NCBI GenBank assembly: GCA_036873135.1
Contig: JAPTYO010000010.1
Location: 26,157,772 to 26,221,771, forward strand
Reading direction: 5' to 3'
DNA: 64,000 nt
From: Clarkia xantiana subsp. parviflora
Lineage: Eukaryota; Streptophyta; Magnoliopsida; Myrtales; Onagraceae
Shown one piece after another: positions 24,817 to 33,836 of the stretch; position 1 is the first letter of the stretch, and each line of letters begins with the position of its first letter. The notes under the pieces were generated by a model. It saw nothing but the letters and a program-made list of their open reading frames with translations, was not told the DNA's origin and made no database searches. A program made the position numbers and the translations under genes.

Positions 24817-25152
24817 TGTTAAGTGTTAAATATAATTGTATATTCTTTGTATATTATGTAATTATTATTTTTCCAGTTTAGTCTACTCCTTATTTAGCTA
24901 TTGTACTTATTATCTATTCATGTAACATCGTCTAGAGAAATATACAGAATTTACCAATTATTTTATGGCATCAGAGTCAGATCGGGTTTGGACCTGGGAG
25001 ATGGTTTGTTGAAATCAGAGAACCCTCACGGTGAGGGGAATGTTGAAATAGACATACTCCGCTATGAGTCTCGAGTACCACACTGGTTGGTGTATGTACA
25101 ATTGGGCACCTAAAAATCAAGTGGGCTACCTCCTATTACCAATTGGTTTTAG
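24817..25152 (+). mobile_element. LTR, primer-site and polypurine-tract cluster, TRIM-like
   Basis: An LTR-like start TGTTAAGTGTTAAATATAATT (24817) follows the copia relic directly; the usual purine tract is missing. At 24966 TGGCATCAGAGTC resembles a tRNA-Met primer site. Only 65 bp later a purine tract GTGAGGGGA (25032-25040) precedes a second LTR start, TGTTGAAATAGAC, running to CCTATTACCAATTGGTTTTAG at 25152. A primer site and polypurine tract this close suggest a TRIM remnant with unequal flanking LTRs. Confidence 0.45.
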
Positions 25153-25640
25153 TAGGGGTGGCAATTCGTGATATTGTGCGTGCTATCGTGTGTGTCAGCA
25201 GTCGTGTTAAACTTACAAAACCCGAACACGCACGGTAAGCTTATTGTGCCACTTTTACAAACACGGACACGACACAGAATTTTTCGTTCGTGTTCATATG
25301 GTGCTATCGTGTTGTGTTCGGTTATTCAATTGTACTACTATACGAGATTTTAAGCAAAAAGTCAAAATAATTAACTTCATATAGCAAAAATCTATGAATT
25401 AATATGTCAAATAAGTTTGTAATATGGGTGAAAAAATATAAAAATTAAACCATTTTAAAAACTATTAAATAAGATTTTTTTTTCAAAAAATTGCTCAAGA
25501 GTTAAACTTGGTAGAACAACTTTTTTCGTGCGTGTTGTGATACATAAACACGAACAAGACACGAAAATTATATCGTGCTAATCGAGTTTGTGTTATCGTT
25601 ATGTCATATCCTTGCACGAACACGGTTATGGTTCCAAACC
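25153..25640. mobile_element. hAT-like non-autonomous fragment
   Basis: It starts TAGGGGTGGCAATTCGTG and is rich in CGTGT/ACACG motifs (ACACGGACACGACAC, TCGTGTTGTGTTCGG). This is a common plant repeat with TAGGGGTGGC termini. The matching right end is absent, probably lost where LTR B sequence begins. Confidence 0.45.
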
Positions 25641-26031
25641 AAAACCTTGACATCGACCGACAGGAGACCCGAAAACGGCCCAAGATAACTCACCCCTGGA
25701 CCAAAATACACGTCCGTATGGAGAAAACTCCATCCAGAAGGGTATCCAGATCAAATACATCCGGGGCGACCCAAACGGACCACCATCATCCGGACTGACC
25801 CGGATGGATCACCTCCATCCGAGTTAGTCTGGACATACCAGGCACGCCCGAACACTGACCCCCGGGTGACCGCCCAACCGGGTTACGCCCTTGGAGTTCA
25901 TCTTGAAATACCGATATCCGTATGAAAATTATGTGGACCCCACTTCAATACCGTGGGCCCCTACGTTGTCAAACAAGATATAAACCCGCTATTCCGGACA
26001 GGAATATCCTTATCTGGGATAGCACCAGGGA

Positions 26032-26397
26032 CGAATCCAGGACCCAGGGGTTAGTGGGTGCACAATTTTTTTTATAAGCTAAAAAGTCGATCGGATCAAG
26101 AAATAATATTTTTTCTACAAATAAAGCAAATAAAATATACTCACTGCTGCCTCTGTAAAGAAAGTATATCTGCAGCAAAAAAATGATTATATAATATTAA
26201 TGGGACTGCAGAGAATTGAACCTTGGCAAAGATAGCTTACGTACGCGCCTTACCAACTGCGCTACTGAGCATCATATGTTAGTAGGTTCCTTTGAGTTTT
26301 TTATTGGGTCCCTATTATAAAGTATTAATTTTTCCCGATATTTCGTACGAGTTAAGTGGTGTCCCGGGACCGCGTAAAACATAACGTGGATCCGTCA
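26032..26397. mobile_element. MITE-like insert in LTR B
   Basis: The left end AGGGACGAATCCAGGACC and right end AACGTGGATCCGTCACC are imperfect inverted repeats of a type common in plant MITEs. It splits the U3 of LTR B. No exact target duplication was found. It carries the tRNA-like segment at 26208-26276. Confidence 0.4.
26208..26276 (-). other. tRNA-like segment (A and B box), probably SINE or pseudo-tRNA
   Basis: The minus strand reads GCTCAGTAGCGCAGTTGGTA (A box TAGCGCAGTTGG) and, about 30 bp on, GGTTCAATTCTCTGC (B box). Spacing fits a Pol III internal promoter, but the acceptor stem does not close, so it is not called a functional tRNA. Confidence 0.4.
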
Positions 26398-26628
26398 CCT
26401 TTGAACTTCTATATATAGAGGCCATGCTCATTCATTCAAGGTGATCGACTTCTTTCTAATCTTCTACTTTCTTTCTCTAAAACTAGAGACTGACTTAGGA
26501 ATTGGAGTGGGTTTACCAGGAAACCCCCCCCCCCCCCCCCCCCCGGTCAGCCCATTTGCAGGTCACAAAAGAGAATTGTACAAGAAGAGATGCGAGACTA
26601 CAAGGGTCTCGAAAATCGTAATCCAACA

Positions 26629-27053
26629 ATACATGAATTATATTTCATGCATCAGGGCAGCACTGCACTTAGTTCTTTTTTTGTTTCTTAAAAATATATA
26701 AATTTTCTACAAAAAAAATATATTATATTCTTTATAATCCTCAAAGTTGGACGGATCGTGTCATTGTATCATACTCGAAGTCGGTATAATAATATCATTG
26801 TAACATTCATCAAACATCGATGCACACGAGTATATCGCGAACAGATATCTTATATTACTTCAGTAAGTTAACCTTAGTTTTTTTTTCTTAGTAAAAGAAA
26901 TAAATTTTCATAAAAACACTAAATTGCATTGTGCCAATTTATCAACAAACTGTTTTGGGCTCGAAAGCCACTCAAATTGAATGCACGCGTGGTCCAACAT
27001 AAAATCTGGGCTCAAACAACTCGAGCTTTATTCGTTACAACTGCTTTCTTTTT
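26629..27053. other. AT-rich intergenic, nothing recognised
   Basis: Only short A/T runs and unsupported short frames. Confidence 0.5.
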
Positions 27054-27783
27054 TATGGACTAAGTCCTCCACCTTATCAATAGACCATGACCATCAAATA
27101 AAAATTAAACAACTCAACATTAATGGATTAAGTATTGTAAACTTGAAATAGAATAACAAAAGCATAGAATTCTTAATAGGAAATTGTAATTAAATTAGAG
27201 TAGTTTTAGTATATTTATATGAAACAATTATTTTAGTCCATAATTAAATAATAAATTTTTTTTTATTAAGCAACAATAAAATGTATTTTCTGTAGAAAAG
27301 GTCAATGAGAGTTTTTCATTACGCGTTTACTACAAGTGTTAATATTTTTTTTTTTCTAAAACCCTATTGCGCTGGGTGAACGAGGGCAAAGTGAACCACA
27401 TTGTCCTCTATGGTTCACCTATCCCAATAGGTTTTAGAAAAAAAAAATTATTAACACATGTGGTAAAATAACACACCTAGTGAAAAATATAAATTTCTTT
27501 TTATTTTCGTAAATTCTCGTAGGTCTTTTTTTTTCAATTGTCGAAATAAGCATCTCCTACTAAAAAAAATTTAATAAATGTTTTATTATTTAATTAATAT
27601 GGCCTAAAATAAGACTTTCTATGAATATATTAAAATAACTCCAATTTAATTACAATTTCCTATTGAGGATTTTAGGTTTTATTATTTTATTTCATGTTTA
27701 CCATGTTTAATACACAATTGTTGAGATGTTTAATTTTTATTGGATGGATCCATAGATGATTTGGAGAACTTAGTCTATGTAAT
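27054..27783. mobile_element. Long foldback (inverted-repeat) element, about 730 bp
   Basis: The left arm (ATGGACTAAGTCCTCC ... GGAAATTGTAATTAAATTAG ... CATAATTAAATAATAAA) is matched in reverse by the right arm ending GAACTTAGTCTATGTAA. Arms extend through most of the element; the centre near 27360-27440 contains CCTATTGCG/CCCAATAGG and GGTGAAC/GGTTCACC. There is no coding potential. A transcript would form a long hairpin. Confidence 0.75.
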
Positions 27784-28217
27784 AATTTATCCATTAACAT
27801 GGTTAAACTCTTAAAGAGAAAAGACACTAACGCTTGTGAAATGATGCATTACACCATGTAACACGATTTGCCGTTCAACAATTTATCCATTAATTATAGA
27901 TTTCTGATTCAAATTCTATCGAGTCTTAGGAATAGAAATATGTTAATGAATGCCAAAAAAAAAAAAAAAACAATTAAACTATTCCGATATACAGATGGAT
28001 GACGTAATACGAGTGTACATTCTTTTGGATTTGATCTTTAAATTCAATATCTATCCGAGAGTGGATGCAAATAACGTGTGAAATTAATTCACAACTTACT
28101 ATCATATAATATTACCATACTTGTTTAAAATATCGACCGACTGAACCGTCCCAAACCCTTACAAACAAAATGAAAAGAAAAAACAACGATAATAAGAAAA
28201 GTAAAGTTAAGATGATT
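27784..28217. other. AT-rich 3' flank of the thaumatin-like gene
   Basis: No gene seen. It should contain the 3' UTR and polyadenylation region of the minus-strand gene ending at 28218, but no signal stands out. Confidence 0.5.
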
Positions 28218-30010
28218 TCATTTGGGAGGGCAGAAAGTGATGACATAACGCGAGGCCCTGCACTTGTTAAGACTGGAAGAATCATCAAAAGCATAGGTAT
28301 ACGCCTTGGGGCAGATAGCCTTGAAAAGATGCGAAAACAATGTGGGTTTACAAGTGTTAGGGTTGGCGTAGGTTCCGGTGCAGCAGTACTTTGCCGACTG
28401 CATCGCGAGGCACGCGCTTTTGCAACCGACCACCCTCCCTCCCTTGCGCAGTTCCAAAGCAGAGGGGCAGCAAATGTTGAGGTCCACGTCGCAAGACGCG
28501 ACCCCACACCCAACCCCTCCTCCCACCGGCTTCATCGACACCGGCAGGTTGAATCCGTCCACTAGGCTCACGTCGTAGAAGTGTACCGGTGACGTGGCTG
28601 TCCCCAGTGTCATCTCCACTACCGTTGCCGGTGGGACACCTCCGGTTCCCTAGTGTTTGTTGGAAGAACAGTATTAGGTGGAAAAATACTATTTACTTAT
28701 GTAGTCTAACTTCTTTGTCTAGAATAGAATTCTATCTATAAAAATGAGAAAATGTTAGTTGACACCATGGGCAAGGTGATGGTGCACCTTTGGTCACTCA
28801 CTTTTTGAAAGGGCACCAGATCTCTTTGCCACATGTTGGCAACTAATAGTTTCTTCTATAAAATACTATATAGTCTAAGAGCTTGTATTTTCGTCTAGAA
28901 TTCTATCTATTAAATAAGAAATGCATATTTGTCTAAAATTCTATCTAAAAAAATGAGAAATTATTAATTAGTTGCTTTCGAGCCAACGGGCGGCAAATAG
29001 CGAGTGCTCTTCCATCTAGTCACTTTATAGTGATAAATTATTATATGGGGCGGAGCTAACTCGTGGCGCTAAATTGTTACCACTTCAGCCAACCAACATG
29101 TGACACATGATAAAAGATGACTGACCTATGTGTCACATGTTGGTTGGCTGAAGTGCTAACAACTCAACGCCACGTGTTGGTTCCGTCCCGTACAATAATT
29201 TCTCATTTATACCATGTGTTTATATTTTGGTCACTTTCTGACACATGTCACAAATTCACATGTGTTTCTTGGCAGCCACTTGGTACACCTTCACCAATTA
29301 AAAGTTGACAATTATTGAGAGATTGAGTTGTAGCAGCTTTTACACAAAAATTGGATACGTGTCAGTCAATATTTTATTAGGTGAAGGTGCGGGTGCTACT
29401 TGTTGGATCGGATCGGATGCAAGCAAGAATTTCTCAGCTCCGCAATAGCTAGCTACAGTCTCTTGTTTCACACGAACAGAGGCAAAAAGATGGTGCCCCT
29501 TCGACTAGTGATATTATGGGACATGTACATGTATGAATCACTTTTAGCCCGTGTTACAAATTCAATAGCTAAAGGGGTAGTAGCTCTTTGCCAGAATGTT
29601 GGGTTTTAGTATAAAATAGCACCTACCAGGCAGCGGAGTTGGCCCATGCAGTCTCCTGTTTCACAGGAGCCCTTGCCAGAATTGTCGAAGTTGCAGCCTT
29701 GTCGTCCCCATAACCTGCCGGACCACTTGTCGGGGACATCCATCACCATTTCCTGGCCGCTGGTGAGGAGGAACCCACCGTCGTTCGGGGTGGGGTGGCC
29801 TGCGCTCCCAAGGATTCCCGGCCAAACTCGTTCGTTGCAGTTGTTCACTAATATCAGTTGTGCTCCTTCTGCATCCAAATTAGTCAATATATATAGAAAT
29901 ATTGGAAGAAGGATATATATATATATAATATATATAGAAATGTAGTTACTTGAGAGTGAGAATGAGGTGAAGATGAGTGAGAGGAGAAGGAAGTACGAGG
30001 TTGCCGCCAT
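28218..30010 (-). CDS. Thaumatin-like protein (PR-5 family), three exons
   Basis: Predicted secreted defence-type protein; some family members bind beta-1,3-glucan, and this one's activity is unknown. Exons are 30010-29950, 29868-29627 and 28649-28218, joined through GT-AG introns of 81 and 977 bp into 244 codons, the usual small-TLP size. It begins with signal peptide [20 protein letters not shown], then [13 protein letters not shown]. The family signature [16 protein letters not shown] sits at the end of exon 2. [17 protein letters not shown] and CDVDLN supply the acidic-cleft residues after the WSGRLWGR arginine. AYTYAFDD and FCPPK close the protein. Seventeen cysteines are present: the usual sixteen plus an extra one in NICCPSA. 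Frame, splice phases and motifs all agree, so this is the best candidate for an intact gene here. Confidence 0.92.
29036..29202. mobile_element. Palindromic MITE in intron 2 of the thaumatin-like gene
   Basis: CACTTCAGCCAACCAACATG plus TGACACA (29080-29106) pairs perfectly with its complement at 29129-29155. Imperfect outer arms (GGGGCGGAGCTAACTCGTGGCG against CGCCACGTGTTGGTTCCGTCCC) extend to AAATTATTA/TAATAATTT. The whole 167 bp can fold into one hairpin. Confidence 0.7.
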
Positions 30011-30281
30011 TGTTGTCTGCAGTTCCGGAGTGAGGAGGTAGCTACAAATATTAATTGGAGTCTATATGGAGGAGTGAGGTGGTGGCGTGTGGGATAAGTG
30101 GGGAACTTGGTGGTTTCAAATACTTCGCCGAAAAGATAGCAGCAAACTAAGGTAAACTGCTATGCTATAAGCCCTTTATTTTGAAGCTACCTAGATAAGC
30201 TAAGCTAATTAATTTGTGTATTACGTAGTGGAGAGCAATTAATCTTACTTTATTTTGGGCAATACTCTACTCAACAGTATA

Positions 30282-30571
30282 ATGTTTTGAAAACCGACCC
30301 GAACGGTGAACCAATTACAATAACAATCTAGTTCTAGTAAAATATCATAATATATAATTAATTCGGTTTGAAGATTCAAAATTAGGTTGAATGAACCGGC
30401 AGTTGTTTGAAAGAAAAAAAATCTAAACTGAATTGAAAGTGGAATGAAAGATTTATAAATGAAAATTGAGTTAAATATATGTTTTTTTTTTTTTTGCTAA
30501 AACCGGTTGACCAATCATGCCGGAAACCGGCCAACTTACCGGTTCAAGATCCAGTAAGGTTTTTAAAACAT
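30282..30571. mobile_element. Degenerate hAT-like MITE
   Basis: The left end ATGTTTTGAAAACCGACCCG and right end GGTTTTTAAAACAT form imperfect inverted ends with AACCGG-rich interiors. No clean target duplication is visible. Confidence 0.4.
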
Positions 30572-30837
30572 TGCTCTAAAGTATATGGATCATATGGAAA
30601 GAGTTAAAAGTCTAGGTTGGTCAGACTAACTAGTAAAATTTAGTTGTAAATCTAGGAACAAATTAAGTTAGAATTTTGCAAGAGATGCCCACTTTAATGA
30701 CTATTTTAACATTAACGCTCATAACCTTTCCGAATTAACGAAATCGATCTTATATGTAATAATAAATAAAAAAAGCTTAGGAAAATCTATATAATTTTCC
30801 CTTGTTTGTTAACTTCCACTTTTATGGCTTTTCTAAA

Positions 30838-31452
30838 GGGATTAAGTACCTTTTCATACCACTTCTTTGCACAGAATCCACTTTTGGTACCACTTCTATT
30901 TTTTTGTATACTTTTGGTACCAATGTTTTCAACTTTGTATCCTTTTGGTACCACCGTTAACTTTCCGTCCAAATTGGCCGTTAAGTGGCATGTGCCATGC
31001 ACGTGACTGCCCTAAACTTTTGAATTTGTTTCAATTTAGTCCATCTAATGCATCCCTAACTTTTAATTTGTTCAATTTAGCCCTAAAATTTCCAAATCGA
31101 GCCCTAGGCTAACCCGACCCAGGCGAACCCGACCCAGGGTCGGACCTAGCCTTAGGCTAGGTCCGGCTAGGTCAATTTGGGTCAAGGGTTCGATTTGGAA
31201 ATTTTAGGGCTAAATTGAACAAATTAAAAGTTAGGGATGCATTAGATGGACTAAATTGAAACAAATTCAAAAGTTTAGGGCGGTCACGTGCATGGCACAT
31301 GCCACTTAACGGCCAATTTGGACGGAAAGTTAACGGTGGTACCAAAAGGATACAAAGTTGAAAACATTGGTACCAAAAGTATACAGAAAAATAGAAGTGG
31401 TACCAAAAGTGGATTCTGTGCAAAGAAGTGGTATGAAAATGTACTTAATCCC
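30838..31452. mobile_element. Mutator-type MITE with very long terminal inverted repeats
   Basis: The ends GGGATTAAGTAC and GTACTTAATCCC are flanked by the exact 9-bp duplication TTTTCTAAA (30829-30837 and 31453-31461), diagnostic of Mutator-type insertion. The arms are each about 280-300 bp and almost perfectly complementary, around a short loop rich in CCTAGGCTA/TAGCCTTAGG (about 31100-31190). The same 77-residue antisense-like frame appears on both arms because of symmetry and is not a gene. Confidence 0.95.
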
Positions 31453-31461
31453 TTTTCTAAA

Positions 31462-32097
31462 TGATATGATCATGTCTTCATTCGAGAGAATATATGCGTT
31501 GCTTGCTACTTGATCTTTCCTTCCATCCATAATCATAAAGTTTATAGACCCAAAATATTTATATACATAACAATCAAATGTAAATCAATATCCGGATTGT
31601 TTCGAATTTTGATATTTTGAAGTTCAAAGCTATATATATCGGATATATATTTTTATCAACTATATAGGGAAAAATACTACAAATTAAAGATGTGAAAGAC
31701 GATGGCTCTAGGTTTACATACAACTACTTTAATCTTAGTAAAATGTGTTCTAAATATACACAATTTAAAATTAATGTCAGATAAAAAGGATTTCGATCAG
31801 TTATAGTTTCCCTTGCGTTAGCCGATACATATATGTTTTCACTCATTTTATTAAGTTAAATGAGCACAAATTTTACTGAAATTGTACGTGAAAGGTTACT
31901 TTTTTTTTTCGTTGTTGTTTGTAACAAGAGTTCTTAACTCAAAGAAATATATCCCGATGTAATAAGTTCTAATCTATATGCATAGATACTTTATATAATA
32001 ATTATCATTACTTTAAGAGATATGAATTAATAAGAATGTTTATAAGGACTCGGTATTTAAACCACGCAAGTGAGCGAAATATATATTGAGCTATCTC
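31462..32097. other. AT-rich intergenic, nothing recognised
   Basis: No gene, repeat or RNA structure could be supported. Confidence 0.5.
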
Positions 32098-32105
32098 ATC
32101 ATTAT

Positions 32106-32692
32106 TAGGGGTGAAACCAAAATCCGGTTGGTCCGAAAAACCGGTGAAAACCGAACCGGTCCGGACCGAAAAAACCGAATCCGAAATATACGGTTTAGTT
32201 TTTGGTCGGATTTTTTTACTCTAGTTCGGTTTTTCGGTTCAGTTCGGATTTTGAGCTTTGAGGACCGTGGGGACCGAACCGACCGTTATGCTAACTAAAT
32301 ATGTAAAATATATACTATATTAGTTAGTTGATATTAATCAATATAATTAATTAATTAGGTTAACAAAAATTATAAAATAGTCACTTATGAAGATTACTTT
32401 TTCTAATTTTGTTTTATAATTTATTTAATTATATTAATTGACACTATTTTTCATTTCGGTTTGATAAATTCCATGAAAATAATGAGAATTTTAAACGGTG
32501 ATTGTTAATTTTGGATTTTCGGTTTAAACCGAAAAACCGAACCGAAAAAACCGTACTACCAATGGACGGTTTATTTTTCCTCATACGGTTTTTTGGTCGG
32601 ATTTTTTAAAGGAAAAAAACCGGACCGAAAATATGGGTAACCGACCGAACCAAGCAAAAAAAACCGGTCCGGCCGGTCCGGTTTCACCCCTA
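32106..32692. mobile_element. hAT-type MITE with exact 8-bp target duplication
   Basis: Terminal inverted repeats TAGGGGTGAAACC and GGTTTCACCCCTA are flanked by a perfect 8-bp duplication ATCATTAT (32098-32105 and 32693-32700), the length expected for hAT. The outer parts are AACCGG/CCGGTT-rich and also partly inverted; the middle is AT-rich. No transposase. Confidence 0.93.
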
Positions 32693-32700
32693 ATCATTAT

Positions 32701-33209
32701 CATGATCATACACTAATAGGATATTCATAAAAAAAGGTTAAAATAATTGGTATTGATCAAAAGGCCAAGGCAACTTGGGTAACAGCCTCGTTGGATCCAT
32801 CACACACTGGGGTTGGATTGTTAAAGATAGATTATTGTGACACTCAAGGAATCGAGAGCTTTACATACTTTTAGTCTGTTAATTATAATTATTATTATGA
32901 TTATTATTGATTGGTGGCTTTATTTAAGCAAAAAGTAAGGAAAAGATCAGTGACAAATATCCTAATAATCAGATGAAACAAATATATATATATTCAATTC
33001 TCCGCAAGGTGTTGTAAATGGAGGCCTAAAGCCGTACGTTCATTTTAAGCCTCTTTATTGAAAACGTTCAAATTAATTATTTATCATATATTTTTTTAAA
33101 AATATTTTCGAAATTTTTAAAGGAAAATTACACATTATATATTAATACTCAAAATTATTACCCATGGGCGCATCATCTTCCGAGAAATTATTAGTTGGCA
33201 CTAAGGAAA
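32701..33209. other. Intergenic, nothing recognised
   Basis: AT-rich, with no supportable feature before LTR C. Confidence 0.5.
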
Positions 33210-33822
33210 TGATGGATATACACCCAATTGGACCTCACTTAGGCTCGCCTTAGTCGCACCGCCGACCATAACTTAGCTAATCGAACAAATCCGGACCAAA
33301 ATCCGCACTAGTCCACCCTTGAAGGACCCCGTCCGGACTAATTCCGGTCAAATGGTACCTTCGACCGGATTAGTATGGCCAAACGGGGCCGACGCACTCC
33401 GACAGTCGGCCCCCTACGTACGGGTGACACACCTTCGACGCGCGCACACCCGACGTACGTATATCCGACCTACGGACATCCCCATTTTCACTTACTATAT
33501 GGAATATTTCGCGGATCTTACGAAATCTTTGTGGGCCCCTCCTGGCCAAACCCACAAATTCTATAAATAGGACATCACATTCTTCATTTGAAGGTAATTT
33601 GAAACTTGATAGCTTTGACTTCTCTCTAGATTTTATCTCTCTAAAACTGAGCACTTACTTAAGCATCAGAGAGGGTTTGCCGGAAACACCCCCCCCCCCC
33701 CCCCTCCGGCGCATTCCTTTTTGCAGGTCTCGAGGAAGGGAGTGATCAAAGGAAGAGCGTAATCTTGGAACAAGGCTCGAATACACCTACATAGGGCGAT
33801 CATCGATGCACATGTTCCATCA
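33210..33822 (+). mobile_element. 5' LTR of Tat-family element C
   Basis: Starts TGATGGATATACACCCAATT and ends TTCCATCA beside the primer site. U3 contains GGGGCCGAC ... GTCGGCCCC (33385-33413), the same 9-bp stem as LTR D with a different loop. TATA-like TTCTATAAATAGG lies near 33560, then the R/U5 motif GAGAGGGTTTGCCGGAAACA and a C-run at 33688-33703. The preceding five bases are GGAAA; the other end is not identified. Confidence 0.8.
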
Positions 33823-33836
33823 TTGGCGCCGTCTGT
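33823..33836 (+). promoter_or_regulatory. Primer binding site of element C
   Basis: TTGGCGCCGTCTGT follows LTR C immediately; same core as in elements A, D and G. Confidence 0.78.

Larger units (their letters stand above)
25690..26628 (+). mobile_element. Solo Tat-family LTR B, interrupted by a MITE-like insert
   Basis: Family landmarks in order: GC-rich U3 with inverted CCATCCGG/CCGGATGG motifs (25750-25830), TATA-like CTATATATAG (26409-26418), CTCTAAAACTAGAGACTGACTT leader, and GGGTTTACCAGGAAACC followed by a run of about 22 C. It ends CGTAATCCAACA at 26628 with no primer site after it. The 5' end is uncertain. Confidence 0.55.

Noticed and set aside
28112..28578. Plus-strand frames opposite the thaumatin-like exon 3
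   Set aside because: Antisense shadows; the minus strand carries the family motifs in phase with the other exons.
30806..31423. Two near-identical frames of about 80 codons on opposite strands
   Set aside because: They are mirror images caused by the inverted-repeat arms of the Mutator-type MITE.
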